A stretch of DNA of 64,000 bases from Casuarina equisetifolia (GCA_028551475.1 CM052362.1:6447354-6511353); one strand, 5' to 3'. Numbered from the stretch's first letter, positions 14,201-26,289 are shown. The notes: generated by a model not told the origin, from the sequence alone. Made by a program: numbers and translations.

Positions 14201-17200
14201 ACATTATTGTTGCAGTATCATGAGGACAAAACTCGATTAAAAGATGCAGTGAAGCTAGGAAAGGTATGATGTTCCTGTGTGTTTTTGTTCTATTTTGATT
14301 TTCGTTTTTTAGGTAGCTAATGTTCTGGTAATCTTCAGATCCCGCTGTCATCTACCTGGACACTTGAAGATTTCAAGGATGCTATTTCAAAGGATTTTAA
14401 TTCTCCGCCAGTATCAGATGCCAATGTAAAGGTATGTATTTAGCCAATGTAAAGGTATGTATTTAGTCTCGATGGTTGATCATTCTCTATGTTGTATGTT
14501 TGTGTGCCTCAAATGAAGTATTTTATCTACTGTAGTACCATAGGGCATGTTAATCTGCATTATTAGAATGCTTAGTTGCTCCAAAACTCTCATTTAGATA
14601 CATACTCCATACAATTTCCAAGAAGATGTTAATTGATTGCTTTAGTGTCCCCATCCTAAGAGGATCTCTGTTTACCCACAGATTTTGGCATTTCCTTTTA
14701 CGAGAAGTTTGGGGTATATTATGAGCTTGTTTTCCCTTAGATATACTTGTGGCATCTAACTTACAATACAAGAAAAAGAAACAGTTCTGGACACATCTTT
14801 GTGATTTAGTTGTCTGGGGCAGAACAGAAATCTTCATTATTGAATTCTAAGTGTGGGTTTACTTAGAAAGTCCTTTTGTCCTCTCACGTACTGCAATCCT
14901 GGCAAAAGGTGAATATTTTGGCTTTGTTGACATTGAATTGTTTGGGTTGGGTAAAACCTGCATAATATAGATTTAGGCCTGTCCTGAAGGACCAGAGCCC
15001 TCTCCTACCTGAAATTTTGGCAGGAGGTGAATTAATTGTTTTAATACCAAATGACTGTGGTTTTGAAATCCTGATTGGATTACGGCTGTAGGATGTCAAG
15101 AGACCATAATGGTCTGGATCCTAAATGAAGCTCAAGCTATGAAGATAACATTAAATTCACTATCCAGATTGCAATCTAGGAAAATTCTGGTCTTTTTGAC
15201 AATTTTAAGGAAACCAAAATCACTAATTGTGATTTTTTTTTTTTTTTGGAAAAATGGATCCAAATGCCCATAGAGGATTTGAAGGAAATAGGCAAAATTG
15301 TTGGCAAAAGTGGTGATAAATAATTTTATTAATTTTAGTAATAAGAGGTGCAGTACTGATCCTTATTTTGCATTTACAATTTCACCTCTAAAATTAGTCT
15401 TATTTGCAAAACTTACTAGTTTTATGTATCTTGCAATGTTCAATCTAATTTTTTGTCATACATATATAGTTATGAGTTGTTATCATAGGAATTTGTGATA
15501 TTATATGATCCACTATTTGATGCTGTGATCCAATCTTGAAGACCCAACCACCAACTTAGATAGGACCCAATTTTATCAATTCTGGAGATGACTTTATCAC
15601 AATGGAACTATATGTTGCCAGTGCTCAACGTTAAGTTTCCAAAGCACCAGCATAGTCAACTTGAAATGGTGGCGTTGCTTTTGCAGAAGAGTAGTGCACA
15701 CAGGAAGTACATGTCTTTACTAACTACACAGCATGTGACTGTAGAAATTGTATTACAATCCAAGACTGCATTGGACGTAACAAAAGGGTAACTTATGATA
15801 ACCAGAAAGAAAACATACAGTATACCTCATCTGACATAACAAAATGATAACTTAAAATAACCAGAAACAAAATATGCAGTATGGGTGTAAATGAATCACT
15901 TGCCCATCCTACTCCCGAGCCCCAAAGTTACCCCTCTCATTGCTTGTTGGTGTGTCAAACCACATGGGAAAATGAAATTACCTTCCCTCTGATTTTCACT
16001 CTTAATCATGTCTCTGTCGATCCTTTTAGAACCCTATAGGTTTATAGGTTTCAGAATTCAAGTCAGTGACATTGACAAGCATTTAGAGTTTTCAAATCAT
16101 GCCCCTTTTGGACAGGGCACATCTTTCTTACCCGTTCATACCCATTACAGAAATTTCCTGAAACTGTCTCTATTAGCCTTGAAGAAATCAATATTAGGAA
16201 TTTGAGACACTTGAGCAGCTCTTTACTCAACCGATGTCTTTATGGTTTTAACTTTTAAGTATGATGCTCAGAATGTGTCAAGAACTGGTCCGAGGCAAGG
16301 GCTTCTGGAAAGCAAATCCAGATATTTTTTTTTTCCTTAAACAAACTCTACAAATTAAGAATTTGAAACATCCCACCATTTGTTTGAAACAGCCATGATT
16401 TCTGGTTTCAATCTTTAAGTGGTTGGGCTTGGAAACAGCTTTAGGTGCTTGTCGAAAGGCAGCCTTTCTGACACCCTGCTGCAAAGCTTTTGGGTGAGTG
16501 CCAGTGTCAGGCCTAGAGGCTTTCTAAGGTTAGGATAACGTACTTTGGCTACTGAACAACTCTAAAGGACCACAATGCCTATGTACAATTTCTCATGGAT
16601 GTTTTCATCTATCTGTGATGATCTGGAACTTATTGAACATACCATCACATGTAAGGTATTCCTCCCGTTGTGTTATTGTTAATGTATTCTTTCATGTCAA
16701 GGCTTGGAAATTTCATGAATGTTTTGTTCAGTGTGGTGAGTTCCCCTCTTCTGAGAAGTAGTCATGTCGCAGTAAAGTAATTGAATATTTAAAATCTTGT
16801 GTCCATCTGTTAAAAAAATAGATCTTTTAATAAGCCTATTCTTTAGAAAATTCCCCGTTCCCTTCAGCATGCACATAATCCTTGTACCTTGTAGTCCCAT
16901 AATGATCTAAGTGATAGTGTGATACTTTACCATACTGCAGCTGGTATTTGATGAGCTACTGGAGCGAGTTAGGGAGAAGGAAGAGAAAGAAGCAAAAAAG
17001 CGTAAACGGCTTGCAGATGACTTCATTGATCTACTTTCTTCAATAAAGGTTTGGCATGCTTTGCAACATCAATAGCTGCACGTATTTTGTAAGGGTTTAA
17101 TGACAAAGAACTTTTGTCCACCTGTATGATTATTTACTTTGTTGCAGGAAATAACTGCATCTTCTAAGTGGGAAGAATGCAAACTGCTGTTTGAAGATGG

Positions 17201-18944
17201 TCGAGAGTTCAGGTATAGTTTGTTCCTAATTGGAAGATTGATACGTTGTCTTTACTTATGTATAATCATTTGTATTGTCATCATTTTCTTCGTGTTATGT
17301 CTTTGGACTTCTGTTTAGTTTTTTCATTTGGTTGCTGGTAAATACATTTAAAAGAAAAGATGAATAAAAAGAAGAACCTAGAAATCTTTCTTGATTTGAT
17401 GGACATTGATTGGCATTGAATTCCTCCTATTTCAGATGTCTTACTTTAGTTTTATAGATATGTAAATTCTTTCTTCTTCTTCTTCTTCTTTTTTTTTTCC
17501 TTTTTTTTTCCTTTTTTCCTTTTTTGTCTTTGCCATAGTCTTCCACAAAAGTATTATATCTGTTCTTTCATGACTCTTGCTTTTGTAGTTCCGTAGGAGA
17601 TGAGAGCCTCTGCAGGACGATCTTTGAGCAATATATAGCACAACTAAAGGAACAGACAAAAGAGCACGAGCGAAAAAGGAAGGAGGAAAAGGTATTTAGC
17701 TAGTACCAAAATCACTCTTTGTATGTCTACATTAGACGCTAAGAAAAAGTTGGTCTACATATGTTTTAGTAAGTTTTGGTCTGGCACATGACTTCCTTGT
17801 TCTTTTTTGTTTTCTCTTGTATGTTTTGGGGGTAAGACTATTGGGACCAGCTGGTGGTACATGCTATTGTGTTTTCCGACTATTGCTGAATATGTTATGC
17901 CACCCTAGCTTTACTGAAGGGGTGCTACTTTGATAGTGCAAACTAGGTTTCAGACTTTAGTCTTGAGTTTTTCTCCTCTTTTAGTGGGTTTAGGATTAGG
18001 GAAGTGGCTGAGGTAATTTGATTATTTAGAACACAAATTGCAGTACTGGTAAAGATGCTTAATTTGTTTTCAATCTATGAAGGAGTTGAAGATAGAATAT
18101 TTTCAGACAAAATTGTGGTTTCCAATTTCATTCTGGGCCTAGGTGTAATGGGGCTGTGGTATACACGTTTGGTGTTTGGTGTGGGGGTGGGGGGGGGGGG
18201 GGGGAAGGAGGGGTGTTAAGAAACTATCATTCTGTTGGATTAACGTACTATTGTTTGAAAGTGTGAAACAAAAACCTAAGCACGTGCAGCTTCAATGTAC
18301 TGCACAATTTATGTGTAGTGAGCTCAGGTACTTCGAGCTTAATTCCTGGTATTTCACAGATCATATGCCAGAAAAGCTACCATATATGCCTTATATTCTG
18401 CAGGCAAAGAAGGAAAAAGAGAGAGAGGACAAAGAGAAGAGAAAAGCCAAGCAGAGAAGGGAGAAAGAGGAAGGACGTGAAAGAGAAAAAGATGAGCAAT
18501 TTAAGAAGGATCTAGCAGACAGTAAATATGCTGATGAAGCAGAACTTCATGTTTGCAAAGAGAACAAAAGATCAGGAGAAGACAATATTAAGAAACAAAG
18601 GAAGCGACATCAAAGTTCTGAGGATATTGCTGATGAAGATGAGAAAGACCGCTCTAGGAAATCCCATGTATCTACCAGCGAGCAAAAGAAATTGAGACGG
18701 GTCAGTTGATTATGTTTGAAGATGGTTTTAATGTTGTCTTTAATTCTTGGTGGTTTATCATTTTGAATTTTTATAATGTAACACCTTTTGCTGATAAATG
18801 GTGTAGCACGCATCTACTCCTGAATCAGATAGTGAAAGCAGGCATAAAAGACATAAGAGAGACCGCCGAAATGGTTCTCATAGATATGGGGACCATGAGG
18901 AACTTGAAGATGGTGAATTTGGTGAGGATAGGCAGAGTTCGTAG
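2205..18944 (+). CDS. PRP40A: Pre-mRNA-processing factor 40A (PRP40A), 5' partial, frameshifted near its 3' end
   Basis: Homologue of yeast Prp40, a U1 snRNP-associated splicing factor; plant versions also bind the RNA polymerase II C-terminal domain. Exons: 2205-2273, 2362-2700, 2786-2971, 3099-3175, 4077-4146, 6547-6599, 6703-6760, 6864-7210, 7299-7371, 7450-7569, 7654-7722, 7813-7890, 8085-8171, 8270-8304, 8437-8542, 11812-11892, 11981-12073, 12144-12197, 12323-12439, 12585-12683, 14216-14263, 14339-14431, 16941-17048, 17148-17212, 17589-17693, 18404-18700, 18807-18944. All junctions keep frame except within 17589-17693. Order of domains: Pro/Gln-rich N-terminus; WW1 ([20 protein letters not shown]...W..P, split over 3099-4146); WW2 ([17 protein letters not shown]...W..P, 6547-6760); Ser/Ala/Val-rich linker; six FF domains (FF1 starts [15 protein letters not shown], 7654; FF6 ends near 17640); Lys/Glu/Arg-rich tail ending at TAG. 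The first coding exon is missing. The frameshift predicts loss of about 158 C-terminal residues. Confidence 0.9.
8543..11811 (+). other. Large PRP40A intron (3.3 kb), no gene inside
   Basis: It runs from a GTAAGT donor after the exon encoding VELKNK to the acceptor before [11 protein letters not shown]. No coding exon is supported inside. It carries a (tag)n microsatellite near 8973-8990 and the small poly(A)-tailed insertion at 10552-10681. The remainder is AT-rich unique-looking sequence. Confidence 0.7.
10552..10681 (+). mobile_element. Small poly(A)-tailed retroposed insertion with 17-bp target duplication
   Basis: The 17-mer gtaatacctgcaaatta occurs at 10552-10568 and again at 10665-10681. 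The 96 bases between end in an A-rich tail (A13, then gaaagaaa) immediately before the second copy. A long perfect flanking repeat plus 3' A tail is the hallmark of LINE-machinery retroposition. The insert is too short for a full SINE; it may be a truncated SINE or a retroposed transcript. An internal degenerate repeat (attaatatcaa-type, near 10565 and 10611) is also present. Confidence 0.7.
12684..14215 (+). other. PRP40A intron (1.5 kb)
   Basis: Intron between the exon ending EELEKQ and the exon starting YHEDKTR. AT-rich; no coding, RNA-gene or transposon signal recognised. Confidence 0.6.
14420..14465 (+). repeat. Perfect 23-bp tandem duplication spanning a splice donor
   Basis: Two identical 23-bp copies (14420-14442 and 14443-14465) each contain the end of the PRP40A exon, the GTATGT donor and the first intron bases. 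Two equivalent donors therefore lie 23 bp apart. The upstream donor (exon end 14431) keeps the FF5 frame. Using the downstream one would add 23 nt and bring an in-frame TAG. Confidence 0.9.
14432..16940 (+). other. PRP40A intron (2.5 kb)
   Basis: Intron between the exon ending DANVK and the exon starting [10 protein letters not shown]. Apart from the duplicated donor at its start and poly-T runs near 15233 and 16326, no coding or mobile feature is recognised. Confidence 0.6.
17470..17527 (+). repeat. Pyrimidine-rich (CTT)n/T tract
   Basis: A near-pure T/C tract with (ttc)n at its start, 60-120 bases upstream of the acceptor of the exon at 17589. It may act as an extended polypyrimidine tract, or be simple length-variable microsatellite DNA. 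Confidence 0.7.
17638..17649 (+). other. 2-bp frameshift and premature stop in PRP40A FF6
   Basis: The exon reads in frame to FEQYIA, then GCA-CAC-AAC-TAA, a stop at 17647-17649. Downstream bases encode the expected continuation ([16 protein letters not shown]) in another frame, and both remaining exons stay in that frame to a proper TAG. Exon 17589-17693 plus its partner at 17148-17212 sums to 170 nt, not a multiple of 3. An extra CA in the run GCACACAA explains this. Confidence 0.8.
18182..18213 (+). repeat. Second poly-G tract in a PRP40A intron
   Basis: A long G run with few interruptions, 190 bases upstream of the exon at 18404 and on the sense strand of the transcript. It is a G-quadruplex candidate like the tract near 840. 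Confidence 0.7.
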
Positions 18945-20686
18945 CCACTTAATACTACAAATCATAGATCCTTCTCTTCACACCTACCTTCCCCCTTCCT
19001 TTCTTGTCAAGTTTGATATATTTTTATCATTTTTATTAGATATTTTTTTTTTCTGAAGTAAGCTTTATTATATTTGCAATGTATTGTTACCAGTGTAAAT
19101 GTTGTTTCCATCTTAATCAGCCACATTTTTTTTTCACTATGATGACCTTGGGCTTCTCTAACTAATATTAATTAACAGTAATTCTGTAACATTTTAACAA
19201 TAAATGTCTACTGGAGAGTTCAAGTTCTGAGCTTTATAACTATAAATGTTAGTATCTTAATTAGTTTGAGCAGTTCTTTGAATTGTCACGGGCTGATTTT
19301 TTAAGTTAAAATGTCATTATGTCTAGTTGCAGAAAAACAGAGGGTAGTAATCAGACGTTTACTGTTTCTTCCCCCCTACTACCGATAAGCAACCGATATT
19401 TTTCCCTCAGTAAGAAGACGTGTGTTTGTGCGTGTTCTTTCTTTTCTTTTTTCTTTTTCATAAGTGTGTGAAGTACATTGAACTCTGAAAGATATTTAAT
19501 AGTATCTCTGAGAATTGTGAAGCTCTAAACTAAACCTCATTTTACTCCGCAATGGCTTGTTTACATTCATAACATAGTTAAGTAGTAACTTACTGTCCCG
19601 TGCAGTTTGTCTAAACAGGTTAGCTTGTGGACACATGTAGCCCAGTTTCTGATTCGGTTAATAGGCTTCGTTGAGGCAGTGTGCCTCTTCCTTCATTTGG
19701 AGTCTGCATTTCATGCAAAATTGGTAAGGTTAATTAAGAACCACTAGTATTCTTCCTCACTTTAAATATGATAGAAGCATAAATCCATGGCAAGTACTTT
19801 GATGTTTTCGTTGAAGAAATTTGTTTATCTTGAATAGAAACTAGTCCAGATTTGGTTTTTTCTGTTGGTGATTGTTGAATAATTGTAGCAAATAGAAATG
19901 ATTAGGGTTCAGAATGTATATCACCTAGTATCTGAAGACAAACTTTGCTGTTCGATCAAGACTTAAAATTGTTACTTTTAAAAAGGCAGAGGCAGAATGC
20001 TTCCAGGATTCAATTGTTCCCCTTAATCCCAAAGATTTTTATCATCTCACCCTTCCCAATGATTTTTCTATGTCTCACTCCTCTTAGTGGGTTGCAGGAA
20101 GATCATCAGATAATCTTTTACTCGTTATTAAGTGGCTTTTACTTCTAGATCTACATCACTTATCTATTATGGTAAAGCTGTGGTGAGGAACATCATTGAC
20201 AGGCCATAGTTAATATTATACTCCCTAGCCAGTGAAGTCCTGTTTGCAAGTCCTCATGATATATGTATCATCTACCTTGTTGTTTTGAAAGCATGTGAAC
20301 AAAAATTTCTTTTGTTGTTATACTTGCCTTTACATGTTGCTCTCTTCTGTCATTGTGTTTTTGCTTCTGTGACTACATCACTGTCTTTTCATATTTCCCA
20401 ATGAAGACTACTGTCTACTTAATCATGAAGGAGCATGAAGCAATTGCTTTCGATCATGCGAAATTCTCACAACATTGAGGGGGAAAAGATGCAAAGGTTA
20501 GGGGCTATTACTTTGTTAGTTGAGGACAACTCGATTGATTATCAGCTCCTCTAAATTTGTTCAACGCATGCTTGCTGTGCATCACCCCAAGTCTTCATGT
20601 GAACCCAGCCTGTGCGCATCTGGAATTCCTCAAAATCAACACTTGTTGGTTGATCAAGTATCTCTCCCCGTGATAGAACATCTGTT
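18945..20686. other. Intergenic region, 3' of PRP40A and 3' of the minus-strand gene
   Basis: Convergent intergenic space that should hold both 3' UTRs and polyadenylation sites. No coding exon, tRNA or transposon is recognised. T-rich stretches occur at 19021-19055 and 19438-19462. Confidence 0.6.
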
Positions 20687-21976
20687 TTACTGCAAAAATA
20701 AGTCAACTATCTCTTTGACAAACTCATCCATGATAGCATCTCCTATCTCCACGCCTATCCTCCTTTCCAGTCGCTGCAAATCACTCCAGTCTTCTAATGT
20801 ACTGGAGAAATCAAAATTCATCCTGTGGATCATGTTTGTCAAGTCTCCAGTTTGCTCCCGGATGATTTTCTCCATATCTTCTGGATTTGAGACTTCTTGT
20901 GCAAACCAGTCTCTATCACCCTTCCTTCCAAGGGTTTTTAAAGGTTCCTTCACGGAATCAAATAGAAGTTGCTTTCTTTGCTGCAAATGTCTTTTGTTTC
21001 TCAGGTATTGGGAAGAAGCGGTCCAAGTGATTCCCTTTAGTTTAGCAAAACCTACGTGGCTCATCTTCACAATTGACGAATTTATGAGTGATTCCCATAG
21101 AGAAGATGAGACTGTGGAGTCTCCTGTATCTTTGCACTGAGTGGAGGCTTGACTTAATGGACCTTCTTTTGTTCTGAAATCACACTCTGTTTACAGCAAA
21201 GTACTGCACATGTTAATAACTGGAGATATGGAGTTTTAATAGTATGTTTGACTGCATAGTTAGATAAAAGACGGTTATGAAACTGATGAACCTTTGTTGG
21301 AGGATGCTTCCTTCATTAGTGATGCAGTGGTGAGCTGCATATCATCTTCCAAACGTATCCAGTGGAGCTTTGTATCTGCAGCTGCCTGTTTAGCTTTGTA
21401 AGTCAGCTCAATCTTGAAACTACAATGAATTAATGCTAAATTGAAAATCAAATCTGGAAAACTCCTCGCAACCATGGTTCATAATTAGAAGTTTTGTACC
21501 TCTACTTTTAGATTCCCAAATTTGAATGCCATTGATCTTCCTGCATGAGTAAAGCGATGATTCCTTGTAGAATGCAAGGATAGTCCGTCAGCATTGCTGC
21601 GTTGAGTCCTAATATATGCATTTAAACACCCTATTGGGAAAAAACTACTTTCTGCAATGCGTTGAGTCCATGTAGTCTGAGAAATTCCTTCATCCTTGTC
21701 GCGCTTTATGCCATTTGAAATCTCTTGGCTGTTGGTGGGAATGAGCTTGGATATTACTGATGCTAGGATCTCTGTTCCACATAAGACCACCTTTCTTCCC
21801 CTCTTTGATTCATAACTACGCTCTCTCATTAAGACCTGAGTTGAACTGAGAGGAGGTCGGCCATTGGAACTCAGTCTCTTCATGTACCTCCTTTCTGAAA
21901 GGAAATTCTCCAAGGTGAAAGGCTCTTGTTGGTCCAGGAGATGTTCTCTTAGCTTTTTGGATGCAGAGGAAGCCAT
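20687..21976 (-). CDS. Uncharacterised plant protein with DUF4378-like C-terminus
   Basis: Three exons on the minus strand: 21976 to about 21500, 21419 (or slightly upstream) to 21292, and 21186 to 20687. The ATG at 21976 follows a TTTGCAG acceptor, so a 5'-UTR intron is likely. The N-terminus (KLREHLLDQQEPFTLENFLSE) resembles the opening motif of plant unknown proteins that pair with DUF4378. The C-terminus (LQRLERRIGVEIGDAIMDEF, then VKEIVDLFLQ and stop) matches the closing helix of DUF4378/TRM-type proteins. The exon 2/3 junction is in frame (phase 1). At the exon 1/2 junction the visible donor (gag|gtac) and acceptor (ttgtag) are out of phase, so that boundary is unresolved: a missed micro-exon, another site, or a frameshift. 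Function unknown. Confidence 0.6.
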
Positions 21977-22451
21977 CAAACCTGCAAACTCAAGGTAAGA
22001 GTGGAAAAAGTACGAAGCTTATAGGGGAGAATGGGAATTGAAAGCGCAGCTGTTATAGATATTGAACAGTAGAATCTGATACAACAGTAGAAGAAATAAA
22101 TAAGCTTGATGGGGACGACAGAGTAAAGGGGTTGGCTCGTTCAAGGGTCAGCAATCCTGCAATTGGTTGGAGACAACCAAAAGTAAAAGAGCAGACAATC
22201 TCGAAATGATTGGTGTCATACCATGTCAGAACAGAGAATCTAATGATTATTTTGCTGCTTCTCTCTTCCTCTCTCAAGGCAAGATTACTTCCAAGAATAT
22301 CTTGCTCCCTTTGAGCTTTGTCGTGTACTGAATCCTCATAACATATATTAACAGGAGCGGAGGCAGATTTGAGTGCTTGGACATTAAAAATAGAGGCAGA
22401 TTGACTGTTTTCGTATCTACAAAAATGGTTACCCAAATCATATCCTTCCAT
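21977..22451 (-). other. Probable 5' UTR/intron region of the minus-strand gene
   Basis: It lies directly upstream of the ATG at 21976. An open frame of 132 codons (22451 to 22053) is present, but it has no recognisable domain and no clear splice connection to the gene. It may be 5'-UTR sequence or a chance frame. Confidence 0.3.
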
Positions 22452-25400
22452 GTTCTTCTTTCTTAGACATTAGCTACTACGTTAAGTGTTAAAGTACTTT
22501 GGGATGATATATTCTAAAGAAATTTGTCCTGGCGGAGGGTCCCTCATAGTATAGTCGGTGAAACAGTGAGTGATATACCTTGATCATCATTGTCATGCGT
22601 GTAAAGGAAAGCCCTTACCCTTCAAGGCAAGCATAGCATCTCGTAACGTAGGTCCATTGCGTCCCCATGGTGATTATTCTCAGGAAAATCAAAATCTTGT
22701 TTGATTAAATGAAATGGGTAGGTTGGCCCAAGCATCAAGCATGAACCCTGATTTTGATCCGGCTTGATCCAACATAAAGGAACAGTGAACTTTCTGGGTC
22801 CAGGAAAATCCTAAAGAAGTTGTTTTGGTCTGGTTTTGTCCTTATAGAAACTGACTGACTTGGATTTATCCTAAAAGCCCAAATGCACACATGCTCTGAT
22901 GGTCTTCTCTGGGAAGCCGTTCTTGTTCATATTGATTGAGTTTTCTGGGGAACATTTATTTCAACAGTGTAGCCATGAAAGCTCGCCGTAGTATCTGTTT
23001 TCAATCGCTTTCAGCATCTACTCATTTTGGTCTATGTTCAGACGCAGAGTGATTAAAGTCCTTGACGTAGAGGTATCTCTAGTCCCTTACTACCACACGG
23101 TCTAGTGCCCATTTGATGACATATTTATTCAAGTCTTTGGGAATTGCTAGTCCTTCTATGGGTGTCAAATTCTATATCATATGAACGATGTCTTCTTCAA
23201 ATTATTCGGACACCAAATATAATATATTTAATTTAGTTATGCACCCATTAAACTCACATCTAGATGTTAAACTTGAGATCAAAAGATCCCAAGTCTTGCT
23301 AGCTTATTAATATGCCAAATATAATATGAGTTTGTAAAACTAATTTGTAACACATATTGTTAAACGAGGGGGTTGGGTTTTTCTTCTTAATTTAATTTCT
23401 TTTTGTTGTTGCTTTCCACCAAATTACTCTACTTCTCTCTCGGTATGGCTTATTTTCGAATCTAAACTAACATTTTCTGAAAATAGAAGCTTTTGAAAAT
23501 AATGTTTGAAGAAGCAAAATTGAAAATAGAAGTATTTTGGTCGTTCTTTCATGTATCTGGAATAAAAAAGAATATTAATTGGTTAACTAAAAGGTAACTT
23601 TGAATGGTAAAAATTTAGAAAAATCTTTTTAAAAGAAGTTATGAGAAGAGACAAAGGTAAAATGTCAAAACAAAAATTTAGAACTTATTATTTGGTTACC
23701 ATGATAGGCCACCTGCCAAATCAATGACCATCACAAAAGTAGTCATGTAAAAGGTTGTTTGCCAAATGTAGTGATATCATCGTTGTTGTTTTTGGTCAAC
23801 ATCATGCCATGGAATTTCTATATATAAAGACGGTAAAGAATATTTCAAAAATCACTTCAATATTTCTAGCTTTATATCTTGTTGGGGGGATTTATTGCAC
23901 TACATTATAATTCACGTATGGGTTGAACATACAATAAAATGGAACTCAAACACTCATACACGGTAGATTTAAGGATATTTGTACCAATACAATATTATAT
24001 GTTTTTCATAATTTATTCTTATAGATTTTTTCTTATTGTTCCTCTCATCAAATGAATAATATCTCTTGAACTTTTGTAATCACCTAAAATCTATGAAGCA
24101 CACATTTCAAGTCCATGGGATAGGGGTCTTCTCATTGAAATGGCTCACTTATGAGATTTCCTTTATATTTCATATATTTATAAAAAAAAATAGAATTAGT
24201 TTTTACAATTAGATAGATACCACTACTAATTAAAATAGTACAACTTTTACCACTTGACCTTATTATTCTACTATTTAAAAATTATTCTTTGGTTAAGATA
24301 AGGAGTTGGAAGTGAAGGTAATACTTGGAAATCTCTTTAATAACCGCTATTTAAAAAATTATTTTGCCATTTGTCCTTGTCAAACCAGACACAAACTTTC
24401 AAACTTTAATTCTCAGAAGACATGACATGGCTTCTTCAAAATCTCGTCATTCTCATGATCCAAATATTCAACTACTACATCAAATGTCCAAGATTTAGTC
24501 CTTTTTGTGATGAGCAGAGGACTTCTGCAAACACCAAATAAAGATATCTGATCTTTAAACAACTAGAAGCCTTGAAAAGTAACTTTTTTTTTTCCTTCTA
24601 GAACTTCCAGTGCATTGCTTTTTTACGTCCCTGGTTTCATATTATTTTTCTGCTTCTCCCTTAACATATCAGAAATTACAATCTTCCACCCGGACTTCTG
24701 CTTCCGAAGTGCTTCGAGGGAATCAACAACTTTATATCTTTCTACCCTTGCATGTGGACTGCTGCTTTCTCCTGTTGGTCTTAAAAGTGGGAAACATACA
24801 GGGAAACCCACCTCCTTTACTTCATTATTATGATGGGATTCTTTGGACGTAGGGATAAAGGTCATAGGAGGTTGCATTATATTACGAAGATAAACCCCAC
24901 CAAAGGGTCTAAGACATCTTGATGGTAGGCAAGGAGCTTGGATTCAAAGTAGGAGGAAAACCCCTCGACAATTGTAAGGCAACCATCCTACATGATCATA
25001 TTGGTAATCACAATTATTCGGCATAATTAGGACACCCCAAAAACAATTTAACATAATGATAACCAAGCCACAGAACTAAGATCAATTTGTGATGATTTTT
25101 CTGTATGATGGCCTTAGTCCAATATACCTATTTCTTGTAATTGAATGGTGATTTTCTCTCTTCCAATCCTTGTTCAGTCAATCGGGATAACCACTGAAAT
25201 GTATAGTTTCATGGAAGACACGCAAGTGCTGATGTCCACCAGCCGTATGGAGAAAGATCCGTATTAGTGCAGACAATGAAGTTGGGGTCCAATATCAGCA
25301 TCGTTGTAGGTGGAACAAGGGATCCGGCTTCCTCCATTATAGATAAGAACTAGTCACCAATCGACGTCCGACCCACCTCTTTCATCAAAGCAGCATGTAA

Positions 25401-26022
25401 GTCGTTCTTCCAGGGCACCCACAGGCAAACATGTAGGGTTCCTTAGCCAATGCTTTCACACTTGAAAAGTCTTGAGTTTAGATGCTTTTGACTGATATAT
25501 TGGGAGCTTTTATGGAAAGAGGTGAACTGTGATTGCAGCCAAACAAGACTTTTGCTTGAATGTTCTTAAGGGCTTTCGGTAATTGTATGATTTAGGAGGT
25601 TGAAGAATCCAATTATAAGTTGGTCAACATTCTAATGTGTTAACCAATTTCAACCGTACACACTTAATCTGACAATGACCCATAATTCTTTTCCGTACAA
25701 AGGACAGCAAAAGAGAAGACACGGTTGAAGACAAAAACAACCATTAACAGATGAAAATTCAGGGTTTAAGACATCAGCAGGTTGCTGGCTGATTGCTGTA
25801 ACCAATTTGGTTGTGTGTAGGAGAAGGAGCTACGCCTACTTTGACTATCTCTTTTCCTGAGTACAATTCTCTTCCGGCATCTGTGCAAAAGTCTTGGACA
25901 ACCCGCACGTGAACACCAGAGATTATAGTTTTCATTATAAAGAATATTTTTAAGTAAAATTTAAACAACATATAATAACTTACAATTATTACAAAGTTGG
26001 GTTAGAAGGAAGCTTGGATTTA
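22452..26022. other. Gene-poor intergenic region
   Basis: No exon with a recognisable product. Open frames here (for example 24623-24877 on the minus strand) have no known domains or convincing splice context. The sequence is AT-rich and looks unique apart from short poly-A/T runs. Confidence 0.5.
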
Positions 26023-26033
26023 TAAAGAACTAA

Positions 26034-26289
26034 ATTAGGAATGATATTCAAATGAAATAGTTGAGAATAGTTTTCAAACTTGAATTTTTTGATAAATTGA
26101 TTGAGTCGCATTAAAAATAGTATCAAAACTAGCTCCACATTGATCTTATCGATAAATAACAAGTTAGAAATGATATTCAAATGAAATTGTTGAGAATATT
26201 TTTAGATTTGAATATTTTGATAAACTGATTGAGGCCCATAAAAAATAGTACTAGAGCTAGTCCCACATTGATCTTGTTGATAGATAACA
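26034..26289. repeat. Imperfect tandem duplication, period about 129 bp
   Basis: Two copies, starting near 26041 and 26170, share atgatattcaaatgaaat..., a ttgagaata block, a gataaa.tgattgag block, and a closing ccacattgatctt.t.gata block. Substitutions make it an old duplication. It overlaps only chance open frames. The (t)cccacattg ending resembles terminal parts of some plant LTRs, so a remnant of a degraded element is possible. Confidence 0.75.

Noticed and set aside
20520..21140. A 206-codon plus-strand open frame
   Set aside because: It lies antisense over exon 3 of the minus-strand DUF4378-like gene, which has matching family motifs and a proper splice junction; the plus frame has no domain.
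22053..22451. A 132-codon minus-strand open frame as a separate gene
   Set aside because: No domain and no promoter evidence; its position suggests the 5' leader of the neighbouring gene.
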